Shown in pieces: positions 9,054-16,389 of a DNA stretch of 25,759 bases. The first letter of the stretch is position 1. Each line of letters begins with the position of its first letter. The notes beneath the pieces are model-generated. The model was not told the origin of the DNA and did not search any database. It saw only the letters and a program-made list of their open reading frames with translations. Location: the IMG/VR virus record IMGVR_UViG_3300032288_001236, positions 1-25,759 of that record; one strand, 5' to 3'. Source of the DNA: a virus. A program made the position numbers and the translations under genes.

Positions 9054-9711
9054 GGAGAAGGTACGCAAGGTACTGATCGCCACCCCTGCCTATGACGGCA
9101 GGTTGGATGTCTGGTACACCAACGCTTTGGTGAACACCATCCGGGTGGCGCAGGCCAACGGTATCTTCGTTCATCCCGTCTTCATGTCCTACGACGCGCT
9201 CATCCAACGGGCGCGTAACGATCTCTTTGCCTTGGCGGTGGAGGGTGAGTATGACGACATGATCTTCATCGACTCGGACATGGAGTGGGCTCCTGAGTGG
9301 GTCATGGAACTCCTGAGCCGGGAAGAAGATGTGGTTGGCGGCACGGCGCGTAAGAAGACCGACGATGCGGAAATCTATGTTGCCAAGACCAAAGACCTGA
9401 CGGTGCATGAGAACGGTCTAATCAAGTGCGAAGGTTTGGGAACGGGCTTCGTCAGACTCAGCCGCAAGGCGTTCATGGCTTTGTGGGAGATCAGCCCCGA
9501 GTATCAGAACGAAGGCAAGACGCGCAGGATGATCTGTGATGTGCAAGTGGTAGACGGCCAGTTGTACTCTGAAGACACGGTGCTGTTCAAGAAGTTGGCA
9601 GAACTGGGCTTCGACATCTGGCTTGACCCCAAGATGACCTGTGTGCACATCGGCACCAAGAAGTTCTACGGCAACCTACAGGCATTTTTGAACCGGGTAA
9701 AAGGCGAATGA
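9046..9711 (+). CDS. GT-A fold glycosyltransferase, family 2-like
   Basis: A 221-aa soluble enzyme candidate. The N terminus has the Rossmann-like start KVLIATPAYDGRLDVWYTNAL. A run of hydrophobic residues leads to the metal-binding DxD motif MIFIDSDMEW (Asp76-Ser-Asp78). Then come ARKK, a GLGTGFVRLSRKAF acceptor-loop-like segment at about 130-143, YSEDTVLFKKLAELGFDIWL with an ED pair at 176-177, and a late His201. This order is that of compact phage glycosyltransferases that use nucleotide sugars. The acceptor is not deducible; host surface glycans, virion proteins and DNA are all possible. The ATG at 9046 sits inside the previous gene, and its end overlaps the next start (ATGA). Confidence 0.75.
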   Translation: MSEEKVRKVLIATPAYDGRLDVWYTNALVNTIRVAQANGIFVHPVFMSYDALIQRARNDLFALAVEGEYDDMIFIDSDMEWAPEWVMELLSREEDVVGGTARKKTDDAEIYVAKTKDLTVHENGLIKCEGLGTGFVRLSRKAFMALWEISPEYQNEGKTRRMICDVQVVDGQLYSEDTVLFKKLAELGFDIWLDPKMTCVHIGTKKFYGNLQAFLNRVKGE

Positions 9712-9902
9712 TCAACATCAACAACCTCACCATTGAAGAAGTAAACCTCATCCTGGCCGGCCTGAGCGAACTTCCCACGAAGTCGGGCGCATATCCGGTG
9801 GCCATGAAGGTAAAGACACAGACTGAAGCCCAACTTCAAGGAGCGCAAGATGGCGGGCAAGTGGATCAGCAAGGCGATCAAGAAGCCGGGAGCCCTGCGT
9901 GA
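9708..9902 (+). CDS. Small phage protein starting MININNLTIEEVNLIL
   Basis: A 64-aa protein coupled to the glycosyltransferase by an ATGA overlap. Residues 1 to about 45 (INNLTIEEVNLILAGLSELP, then KVKTQTEAQLQ) form a helical block I associate with small phage proteins of this neighbourhood. The last 20 residues are Gln/Gly/Asp-rich and are read from the same DNA as the N terminus of the next gene in another frame (53-base overlap). This suggests the original stop lay near residue 45 and was lost. Function is unknown. Confidence 0.6.
   Translation: MININNLTIEEVNLILAGLSELPTKSGAYPVAMKVKTQTEAQLQGAQDGGQVDQQGDQEAGSPA
9838..9843 (+). promoter_or_regulatory. Shine-Dalgarno identifying the 57-aa gene
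   Basis: AAGGAG lies 6 bases before the ATG at 9850, inside the 3' part of the preceding gene. It is among the best ribosome-binding sites in the window and supports the short gene. Confidence 0.65.
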
Positions 9903-10023
9903 GGCTCTAGGCGTTAAGGAAGGGAAGAAGATTCCTGCCAAAAAGTTGGCGGTGAAGGAGTCTGACTCCCCGTTGATGAAGAAGCGCAAGACTCTGGCCA
10001 AAACTTTGAGAGGTTTCGATTGA
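9850..10023 (+). CDS. 57-aa lysine-rich phage protein
   Basis: A short, very basic protein (57 aa) with MAGKWISKAIKKPGALREAL followed by GVKEGKKIPAKKL and a KKRKTLAKTLRGFD end. I recognise this arrangement as a recurrent small phage protein; its role is unknown. Support comes from the strong AAGGAG 6 bases upstream, the fact that it fills the otherwise empty space up to the next gene, and its coding-like amino acid pattern. A nucleic-acid- or membrane-binding role is possible from charge alone. It overlaps the preceding gene by 53 bases in a different frame. Confidence 0.7.
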   Translation: MAGKWISKAIKKPGALREALGVKEGKKIPAKKLAVKESDSPLMKKRKTLAKTLRGFD

Positions 10024-10025
10024 CC

Positions 10026-10247
10026 ATGGAAATGCAAGTGATCTTCAACCTCGTTGTTGGGGTTGCAGCCTTCTTTGGGGGGTGGGTTCTCAACAACATC
10101 ACCAAGGCCATCGAGCGCCTGGACAAAGATGTCCGTGAGATGCCTCGTAACTATGTCTCGCGGGAGGACTTCCACCGTGACATCGACGAGATCAAGGACA
10201 TCTGCAAGCAGATCTTCGCCAAGTTGGACAACAAGGCCGACAAGTAA
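10026..10247 (+). CDS. Membrane-anchored coiled-coil protein of the lysis cassette
   Basis: 73 aa from the ATG at 10026, two bases after the previous stop (a second ATG follows at 10032). Residues about 5-22 (VIFNLVVGVAAFFGGWVL) form one transmembrane segment. Residues 25-73 are charged and helical, including NYVSREDFHRDIDEIKDICK, which resembles a family of small phage proteins with an N-terminal anchor and a cytoplasmic or periplasmic coiled coil. Its place just before two holin-like genes and a lysozyme suggests a lysis accessory such as a holin regulator or spanin-like protein. It lacks a lipobox. The stop overlaps the next ATG (TAATG). Confidence 0.6.
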   Translation: MEMQVIFNLVVGVAAFFGGWVLNNITKAIERLDKDVREMPRNYVSREDFHRDIDEIKDICKQIFAKLDNKADK

Positions 10248-10615
10248 TGGAAGAGACCAAGCCTACTGGGGAGACGGCCAAGGAAGTTGCCGGTAAGTCC
10301 ATCGGCAGGTTTGGCCTTTTCTACATCACCTTGATCGTGCTGATCGGGGTGGGCTCCTCCTACTTCCTGTCTGACTCCGCTATCACTGCTGTGATGACGA
10401 TGATCGGTGGTGCCTTGGTGGCCCTCATCAATATGATGAACGGCATCGCCGGGACGGCAGAGAAGCAGGAGAAGCCCGAATTCAAGGTCATCCAGACTTT
10501 GATTGAAAAACTCGATCGGCTCGACAAGCCTGAGCAACCCATGCGCGTGACAGTGCAAGGGGAGAAAGTCACGGTCACCAAAGGTGATGATGTGGTCACC
10601 ACATCGAGGGAGTAA
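10247..10615 (+). CDS. Putative holin, two transmembrane segments
   Basis: 122 aa. A polar N terminus is followed by two hydrophobic helices at about residues 22-41 (FGLFYITLIVLIGVGSSYF) and 45-65 (AITAVMTMIGGALVALINMM), joined by a short turn. A charged tail contains a helix (FKVIQTLIEKLDRLDK) and a small beta-like end. Two close helices and a charged tail fit a class II holin topology. No specific family is recognised. Neighbours on both sides are membrane proteins, with a lysozyme two genes downstream. It may alternatively be an antiholin paired with the 164-aa protein. Confidence 0.6.
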   Translation: MEETKPTGETAKEVAGKSIGRFGLFYITLIVLIGVGSSYFLSDSAITAVMTMIGGALVALINMMNGIAGTAEKQEKPEFKVIQTLIEKLDRLDKPEQPMRVTVQGEKVTVTKGDDVVTTSRE

Positions 10616-10617
10616 CC

Positions 10618-11112
10618 ATGCTTGAACTACTCAGCGGCGGTATCTTCGGCTCCCTCCTCGGGGGCATTTTTCGTCTGGCCCCGGAAGTCCTGAAGTTCTT
10701 CGACAAGAAGAACGAGCGGCAGCATGAACTGCTGATGTTCCAACGCCAGTGCGACCTTGAACAGATTCGCGGGCAGCAGAAACTGGCTGAGATTGGCGCA
10801 GCGCGTGATGCGGCTATTGATGTCGGCGTGATGGATGCCTTCAACGCAGCCATCAATCAACAGGCTGAGATGGCCAAGGCTGCGGGCGGGTGGGCTGCAT
10901 CTCTGTCGGCTTCTGTCCGTCCAGTGGTGACCTACTGGGTGATCGCCCTGTGGTCGTTCGTGCACCTCTGGTACGCCTGGAACGCCTGGACAAACGGCGC
11001 TCTGCCCAAGGAAGTGTTTGAGACCATGATGACTGCTGACTTCATGGCTCTTGTCTCCGGAACCATCAACTACTGGTTCCTCGACCGCACCTTGAAGCAG
11101 CGTGGGCTATGA
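10618..11112 (+). CDS. Holin of the GTA_holin_3TM type
   Basis: 164 aa. An N-terminal hydrophobic Gly-rich segment (LLSGGIFGSLLGGIFRLAPE) is followed by a charged coiled coil at residues 30-65. A membrane block at about 98-121 (ASVRPVVTYWVIALWSFVHL) and a last hydrophobic stretch at about 138-154 complete it. The SVRP-TY-x-hydrophobic pattern is that of the three-transmembrane holin family first named from gene transfer agents. The stop overlaps the lysozyme start (ATGA), the classical holin-endolysin coupling. I am fairly sure of the family and less sure which of the two neighbouring membrane proteins times lysis. Confidence 0.72.
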   Translation: MLELLSGGIFGSLLGGIFRLAPEVLKFFDKKNERQHELLMFQRQCDLEQIRGQQKLAEIGAARDAAIDVGVMDAFNAAINQQAEMAKAAGGWAASLSASVRPVVTYWVIALWSFVHLWYAWNAWTNGALPKEVFETMMTADFMALVSGTINYWFLDRTLKQRGL

Positions 11113-11591
11113 AACTGGACATTGCAGAAGAACTCTGCAAGCGGTTTGAAGGCCTGCATCGTGTCGGTTCTGATGGGCTGATCTATCCCTACATCTGTCC
11201 TGCCGGATTTCCTACGCAGGGCTACGGAACTGTCTTCCGTCCTGACGGGAAGAAGGTATCCATGGACGACCCGCCGATCACCCGCGAGACGGCGGAGCAG
11301 TGGCTCAAACTGGAACTGCTGCACACCTACGCTCCTGGGGTTGTGCGTCAGTGCCCAATTCTGCTGTCTCTGGCCATGACGACCAAGGACTGGGGCAAGT
11401 TCAACGCGATTGTGGATTTTGCGTACAACTTAGGGGTTGGCAGGTTGCAGACCTCCACTCTTCGGCGCAAGATCAACGCTCAGGATTGGGTCGGTGCCAA
11501 GGAACAGTTGCGCCTGTGGGTTCGAGGCGGCGGACGGGTTCTTCCTGGCCTCGTCAAGCGCCGAGAGGCTGAAATTCGAGTTATGGGGTGA
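11109..11591 (+). CDS. Endolysin, GH24 lysozyme (muramidase)
   Basis: 160 aa, the usual size of T4/P22-type lysozymes, which cleave the MurNAc-GlcNAc bond of peptidoglycan. The catalytic Glu14 is in CKRFEGLHRV. The segment PYICPAGFPTQGYGT gives Cys30 where T4 has the catalytic Asp, and Thr36 after the usual five residues (C-x5-T), a variant common in phage R-type enzymes. DFAYNLGVG and STLRRKI (residues about 105-125) and VLPGLVKRREAE complete the family pattern. Fifteen residues separate Glu14 from Cys30 rather than the canonical eight. There is no signal peptide or SAR anchor, so export depends on the holin upstream. Confidence 0.9.
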   Translation: MKLDIAEELCKRFEGLHRVGSDGLIYPYICPAGFPTQGYGTVFRPDGKKVSMDDPPITRETAEQWLKLELLHTYAPGVVRQCPILLSLAMTTKDWGKFNAIVDFAYNLGVGRLQTSTLRRKINAQDWVGAKEQLRLWVRGGGRVLPGLVKRREAEIRVMG

Positions 11592-11594
11592 AGC

Positions 11595-11987
11595 ATGAGT
11601 TCAGCAACCAAGTCTGATCCTGGCAAGTGGAAGCGCATCGTGGCGTCCGTCAAGGCGTCTGGGAAGGGTGGTTCTCCGGGTCAGTGGAGCGCTCGCAAAG
11701 CCCAACTAGCAACCCAGAAGTACAAAGCCTCTGGAGGGGGTTACAAGGGCCCCAAGAAAGCCGATAATTCCCTAGCCAAATGGACGAGGGAAGATTGGGG
11801 CACGAAGTCTGGAAAGCCCTCTACTCAAGGCCCTAAAGCAACTGGTGAGCGTTATCTGCCCAAGGCCAAGATTGAGAAACTGACTCCGGCCGAATATGGG
11901 GCGACAACCCGAGCCAAGCGAGAGGGCATGAAACAGGGCAAACAGTTCGTTTCTCAGCCTGAGTCGATCAAGAAGAAGGTGTGGTGA
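11595..11987 (+). CDS. DUF5872-like small basic protein
   Basis: 130 aa and very basic. Residues about 8-75 contain GGSPGQWSARKAQLATQKYK, then ASGGGYKGPKK and SLAKWTREDWGTK, a block I recognise as the DUF5872 type found in phages and in large eukaryotic DNA viruses. Residues 80-130 (ERYLPKAKIEKLTPAEYG, then KREGMKQGKQF) form a second short basic module. The ATG lies 3 bases after the lysozyme stop. Function is unknown. Its charge and its place between lysis and neck genes would suit a packaged DNA-binding protein, which is inference. Confidence 0.7.
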   Translation: MSSATKSDPGKWKRIVASVKASGKGGSPGQWSARKAQLATQKYKASGGGYKGPKKADNSLAKWTREDWGTKSGKPSTQGPKATGERYLPKAKIEKLTPAEYGATTRAKREGMKQGKQFVSQPESIKKKVW

Positions 11988-11988
11988 T

Positions 11989-12624
11989 ATGCCGACTGCC
12001 GCCGTCATGACTTACGACAGTTTGGTCGAGAACATCCAGACCTATCTGGAGCGTACCGACCAAGCGACTCTGGACAAGATTCCTCTGTTCATCATGCTTG
12101 CGGAGCAGGTTATTGCTTCGCAGATCAAGTTTCTGGGCAACCTGACGGTGCAGACAAGCGCGATGGTGCAGGGGGCCAACATCATCGACAAGCCCGCCCG
12201 GTGGCACAAGACTGTGTCGATGAACATCACGGTGGCCGGCAAGCGGTATCCAGTGCTCCTTCGCAAGTACGAGTATCTGCGGGAGTATTGGCCTGACCCT
12301 GCTCAGGAAAGCATCCCGAAGTTCTACTGCGACTACGACTACACCCACTGGCTCGTGGCTCCGACGCCTGATACGGCGTACAACTTTGAGGTGCTGTATT
12401 ACGAGCGGATTCAGCCGCTAGACAGCAGCAACCAGACCAACTGGTTCACCATCTACGCCCCGCAGGCCCTCCTGTACGGCTCTCTGTTGCAGGCGATGCC
12501 GTTCCTCAAGAACGATGAGCGCATGGTGATGTGGCAGGAACAGTACAACAACATCATGCAGACGCTGATGGCGGAGGACAAACTCCGGATTGCAGACCGT
12601 CAAGCGGTCGCTGTTGACAGTTAA
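11989..12624 (+). CDS. Head-tail adaptor, phage SU10 adaptor/gp6-like
   Basis: 211 aa. N-terminal helices (MTYDSLVENIQTYLERTDQA, then IPLFIMLAEQVIASQIKFLG) are followed by a beta centre (KPARWHKTVSMNITVAGKRY), a YEYLREYWPDP motif and IPKFYCDYDYTHWLVAPTPD. C-terminal helices include LLYGSLLQAMPFLKNDERM. This order is that of the adaptor proteins forming the ring beneath the portal in podoviruses such as SU10. It starts one base after the previous stop. It is the second adaptor-like protein in the window. The fibre-like gene and nozzle gene follow in order, as expected for a neck cluster. Confidence 0.75.
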   Translation: MPTAAVMTYDSLVENIQTYLERTDQATLDKIPLFIMLAEQVIASQIKFLGNLTVQTSAMVQGANIIDKPARWHKTVSMNITVAGKRYPVLLRKYEYLREYWPDPAQESIPKFYCDYDYTHWLVAPTPDTAYNFEVLYYERIQPLDSSNQTNWFTIYAPQALLYGSLLQAMPFLKNDERMVMWQEQYNNIMQTLMAEDKLRIADRQAVAVDS

Positions 12625-12634
12625 GAGGTAGAAG

Positions 12635-13876
12635 ATGCCCAGTTTCAATAGCCCGTTCACCGGCACGGTGGTGCAGCCCACGGATGTTTCTTTCCGGGCG
12701 ATTACTCTGACTGCTGACACGCAGTTGGAGTGGCCAATCAACGGCAATGCCACCGATGACGCTGCGGCGCGGATCATGAATGTGACGGCCTCCTCTGGAG
12801 GTCTTGCGCTGTGGATGCCGCCGGCCAACCAGACTTCTGTGGGCAACGATGCGTTGATCCGCAATGTCGGGGCCAACACCTTTACGGTCAAGGATTACGC
12901 CGGCACCAACACGATCATTACGATCGCTGCAGGTGAAGCCAAGTACATCTACATCACCTCTAACGCAACGGCTCAAGGCACTTGGGGCAACATCGCTTTC
13001 GGCACTGGCACATCCGCCGCAGATGCAGCCTCATTGGCCGGGTATGGGCTTGTGGCAAGCGGCTCTACGCTAAATCAAAGTCATCCCACTCAGTCTTTGA
13101 TCGCGGCATACACCTTTGCAGCCTCTGACCGCGCTCAGACCTACATCTGGTCTGGCGGCACGACAACAGCGACTCTTCCGCTGTCTTCGGTAACCGGCAA
13201 TAACTGGTTTGTGCTGTTCAAGAACAACGGCACGGGCACGGTCACGATTGGCACCTCTGGGGGCGAGTTGATTGACGGGCTGTCTTCAAAAGCGTTTGCG
13301 CCTGGGGAGTCGGCCTTCATCGTCTCTTCTGGTTCTTCGTATGTGACGATTGGCTACGGGACGAGTACAGAGTTCGAGTTTGGCGTGTTGACCAAGCCTG
13401 TAACGACTGGCTCCTACACGCTGACGGCCTCGGAGGCATCAAACACAATCCAGTTCTATACAGGAACCTTGTCGGGCAATGTGACGGTCACTTACCCGCC
13501 GGTTGTGAACCTGTATGTCATCTCCAACCAAACTAGCGCCGGCGGCTACACGCTGACGGTAACTACTGGGATTGGCGGATCTGCAACCGCGACGGTTCCC
13601 GCATCTGGTCAGGCAACACTGATCTGCGACGGGACGAACTTCTACAACGCCAACACAACTCAAGCGGGCTCAATCTCTTTCAGCCTTGTTAATGGCTCGG
13701 CAGCGTCTCCCTCGGTCTACTTTGGATCGGAGACGAACACTGGCATCTATCGCCCTGGCGCGGGGCGGTTTGGCATCTCCATACTTGGAAGTCTGATTGC
13801 AGACATCACCGCAAGCGGGCTTGCCATCACCGGCACCGGAACTTTCTCCGGCGGCATCTCTGGCGGGGCATTCTGA
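12635..13876 (+). CDS. Fibre-like virion structural protein, 413 aa
   Basis: An all-beta, Gly/Thr/Ser-rich protein. Residues 1-125 (VQPTDVSFRAITLTADTQLE, then LWMPPANQTSVGNDALIRNV) match an N-terminal module seen in many uncultured-phage tail proteins. The middle has repeated beta hairpins. Residues about 350-395 contain SVYFGSETNTGIYRPGAGRF, a motif that in other phage proteins usually precedes an S74 chaperone; here no chaperone follows and the protein ends GISGGAF. That end is nearly the same as that of fibre 1 (GISGGTF). The stop overlaps the nozzle ATG. Probable role: a short tail fibre or a support for the longer fibres. Confidence 0.7.
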   Translation: MPSFNSPFTGTVVQPTDVSFRAITLTADTQLEWPINGNATDDAAARIMNVTASSGGLALWMPPANQTSVGNDALIRNVGANTFTVKDYAGTNTIITIAAGEAKYIYITSNATAQGTWGNIAFGTGTSAADAASLAGYGLVASGSTLNQSHPTQSLIAAYTFAASDRAQTYIWSGGTTTATLPLSSVTGNNWFVLFKNNGTGTVTIGTSGGELIDGLSSKAFAPGESAFIVSSGSSYVTIGYGTSTEFEFGVLTKPVTTGSYTLTASEASNTIQFYTGTLSGNVTVTYPPVVNLYVISNQTSAGGYTLTVTTGIGGSATATVPASGQATLICDGTNFYNANTTQAGSISFSLVNGSAASPSVYFGSETNTGIYRPGAGRFGISILGSLIADITASGLAITGTGTFSGGISGGAF

Positions 13877-16146
13877 TGACCAAGAAGGTCTTCGCTCTTG
13901 ACACCAAGCCCGGAATTCAACGGGATGGAACTCTGTTTGACAAAGAGTTTTATGTTGACGGCCGATGGGTAAGATTTCAGCGGGGGCGCCCCCGTAAGAT
14001 CGGCGGGTATAAGCAGATTACAGACAGGATGTCTGGGCCATCTCGGGGCATCTATGTGGTGCCCCGAAACGCTTTCAACAACATCTACAACGGCTACTCT
14101 GACGGGCTGCAGGTCATCCCTGTCGACGACAACGGCACTGGTTCAGGCATCACGGACTTCACCTTTGGCGGCCCGATTCTGACCACGAATGTGCTTGTTG
14201 GAGGCACTGGCTACACCAATGGCACCTACGCCGGCGTGCCCCTGTCTTATGTGACATCTGGCACTGGAACTGGTGCTTCCGCCACGATTGTGGTGGCCGG
14301 TGGCGTGGTGACAACGGTAACTATTACCGGTGGTGGCTACGGCTATCTCGCATACGATCGACTGACTGCTGCTGCCTCGTTGATTGGCGGCACTGGCTCG
14401 GGGTTTTCTTTTCAGGTGGCAACGGTCAACAGTTGTTTCACCCCATCTGTGAACAACCTGTGGCAGTTTGATACCTTCACGGATTCATCCGGAGCAAATG
14501 TCAACCTGCTGTTGGCTCATCCGTCTCAGGATCTTGCGCAGATTGATGACGAGACCAACACCAAGGTTCTTTGCGGGAACCTACTTGGAACCTCTTTGCG
14601 TCCTGTGGGCGTCTTTACTGAAGTAGCCGCGACGATTACCAGTGGATCCAATAGCGTCACCCTGGCGTCGGCCAACACCAACATCGGCGTAAACCAACTC
14701 ATCACTGGGCCCGGAATTCCCGCGGGAACATTTGTTCAGGCCATCTCAACCACAACGCTGACTTTGAGCCAGAACGCTACCGCAAATGGCACAAATGTGA
14801 CCTTGGTGTTCGACAACCAAGTCTCCGTGTCTGGCGGGGTTGTTTCCCTGCACCCGTATGTGTTCGTGTACGGCAACGATGGACTGATCAAGAACTGCGC
14901 AGCCGGGAACATTGACGACTGGGTGTCTGCGGATGCCAACGAGGTCAATGTGGCTACCGGCAAGATTGTTCAGGCGCTTCCTGTTCGGGGTGGCTCTAAC
15001 GCGCCTTCCGGGCTGTTTTGGAGCCTAGATTCCTTGGTTCGGGTGTCTTATGCTCCGACCAATATCGTGGTGGGCGGGACTACGATCACTCAATACTGGC
15101 GCTACGATGTCATCACCTCGCAGTCTTCCATCTTGTCGTCTCAATGTGTGATTGAGTACGACGGCGTGTATTTCTGGTGCGGAACTGACCGGTTCCTGCT
15201 GTACAACGGTGTGGTCAAAGAGATCCCCAACAGCATGAATCAGAACTACTTCTTTGACAATCTGAACTACACGCAGCGCCAGAAGGTATTCGCCACCAAG
15301 GTTCCTCGGTTTGGTGAGATCTGGTGGTTCTACCCCCGCGGCAACTCAACCGAGTGCAATGACGCGATCATCTACAACATCCGAGAAAATGTTTGGTACG
15401 ACCTTGGGACAGCCTTGGGCGCTCGGCGATCTGCAGGCTACTTCTCTCAAGTGTTTAGATTCCCGGTGAATGCGGGATGGCAAACCAACTACGCGGGGGG
15501 CCTCAACACGCTGTCCATCTCCAATGCGGGTTCTGGCTACACAAACGGAACCTACTCTTTCCAGGCGCTTACTGGAGGAACTGGAACCGGAGCAACCGCC
15601 ACGATCGTCATCTCCGGGGGAGTGGCCACTTCTGTCGTCTTGAAAGATAAGGGTCAAGGCTATACGGTGGGCGACACGCTGTCTGCATCCATCCCTGGCG
15701 GGACAAACTTGGAGTTGACGGTCGGCACTACGACAGACTTCGTAACTCTTTGGCAGCACGAGGTCGGAACGGACGAAGTGGCTTTCTCTCAAGTGAACGC
15801 CATTGAGTCATTCTTTGAGACCTCTGACCTCGGTTGGGTTGCGGGCGGCCCCTCCGAGCCATCTCCTGTGGGTGAAAATCGGTGGCTAAGAATCGAGCGT
15901 GTAGAGCCTGACTTTATTCAGTCTGGCAGCATGGACTTGTACATCACGGGTCGTCCCTACGCTCAAGAGCAAGATAAGACTACCGGGCCCTATACCTTTG
16001 CTCCCGGCACTGGCAAGATTGACATGAAAGAACAGCGCCGCGAGTTGCGCATGAAGTTTGTGTCAAACGAGGCCGGTGGAAATTATCAGTTGGGCAAGGT
16101 AATTGTCAATGCCGATGTGGGCGATGTCCGCGGATACTCAACATGA
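13876..16146 (+). CDS. Tail nozzle / tubular protein B-like protein with inserted beta modules
   Basis: 756 aa, in the size range of podovirus nozzle proteins that form the short tail tube and gate the DNA. The N terminus (GIQRDGTLFDKEFYVDGRWV, then KIGGYK) is diagnostic of the class. The core at about residues 315-540 has repeated blades (YVFVYGNDGLIKN, YDGVYFWCGTDRFLLYNGVV, VPRFGEIWWFYPRG, NVWYDLG), consistent with a beta-propeller. The C terminus (MDLYITGRPYAQEQ, then RRELRMKFVSN) is also typical. Three insertions stand out: residues about 105-185 and 544-620, which are related to each other (GYTNGTY ... GTGTGA-ATIV), and about 248-315 (GPGIPAG type). The stop overlaps the next ATG (ATGA). 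Confidence 0.8.
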   Translation: MTKKVFALDTKPGIQRDGTLFDKEFYVDGRWVRFQRGRPRKIGGYKQITDRMSGPSRGIYVVPRNAFNNIYNGYSDGLQVIPVDDNGTGSGITDFTFGGPILTTNVLVGGTGYTNGTYAGVPLSYVTSGTGTGASATIVVAGGVVTTVTITGGGYGYLAYDRLTAAASLIGGTGSGFSFQVATVNSCFTPSVNNLWQFDTFTDSSGANVNLLLAHPSQDLAQIDDETNTKVLCGNLLGTSLRPVGVFTEVAATITSGSNSVTLASANTNIGVNQLITGPGIPAGTFVQAISTTTLTLSQNATANGTNVTLVFDNQVSVSGGVVSLHPYVFVYGNDGLIKNCAAGNIDDWVSADANEVNVATGKIVQALPVRGGSNAPSGLFWSLDSLVRVSYAPTNIVVGGTTITQYWRYDVITSQSSILSSQCVIEYDGVYFWCGTDRFLLYNGVVKEIPNSMNQNYFFDNLNYTQRQKVFATKVPRFGEIWWFYPRGNSTECNDAIIYNIRENVWYDLGTALGARRSAGYFSQVFRFPVNAGWQTNYAGGLNTLSISNAGSGYTNGTYSFQALTGGTGTGATATIVISGGVATSVVLKDKGQGYTVGDTLSASIPGGTNLELTVGTTTDFVTLWQHEVGTDEVAFSQVNAIESFFETSDLGWVAGGPSEPSPVGENRWLRIERVEPDFIQSGSMDLYITGRPYAQEQDKTTGPYTFAPGTGKIDMKEQRRELRMKFVSNEAGGNYQLGKVIVNADVGDVRGYST

Positions 16147-16388
16147 GCGTCGGGCTGATTTATGACCCCCGGTATCACTCTTTTGAGTCATGGGCATCTT
16201 TGATGTGTGAACTTTACGCTGCGCAGCAACTGCAGATCCCAGGGCCTACGGTGGACTGGAAGTCATGGGCGGCCGGATTGAAAGCGATCGACATCTTTGC
16301 CAACGAAGGCGTCCCCGAACCTTACAACTTTGACGACTGGCAAGAATGGGCACAGGCTGTAGTCGGTGCCGTCAACCCGAGAACCTGA
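16143..16388 (+). CDS. Small conserved protein after the nozzle
   Basis: 81 aa, translationally coupled to the nozzle (ATGA). It is Trp-rich and helical, with a repeated W-x2-W/WA pattern: HSFESWASLMCELYAAQQ, VDWKSWAAGLKAID and FDDWQEWAQAVVG. It contains no catalytic motif or membrane segment. The repeated pattern suggests three similar helical hairpins packing together. I recognise similar proteins between nozzle and internal-protein genes in other phages but no function is known. A minor virion component or assembly factor is the likeliest role. Confidence 0.6.
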   Translation: MSVGLIYDPRYHSFESWASLMCELYAAQQLQIPGPTVDWKSWAAGLKAIDIFANEGVPEPYNFDDWQEWAQAVVGAVNPRT

Positions 16389-16389
16389 C

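Noticed and set aside
16366-16389. GTG start for the giant gene
   Set aside because: It lies within the preceding gene without a good ribosome-binding site; the ATG at 16390, one base after the previous stop, is simpler, though the choice is not certain.
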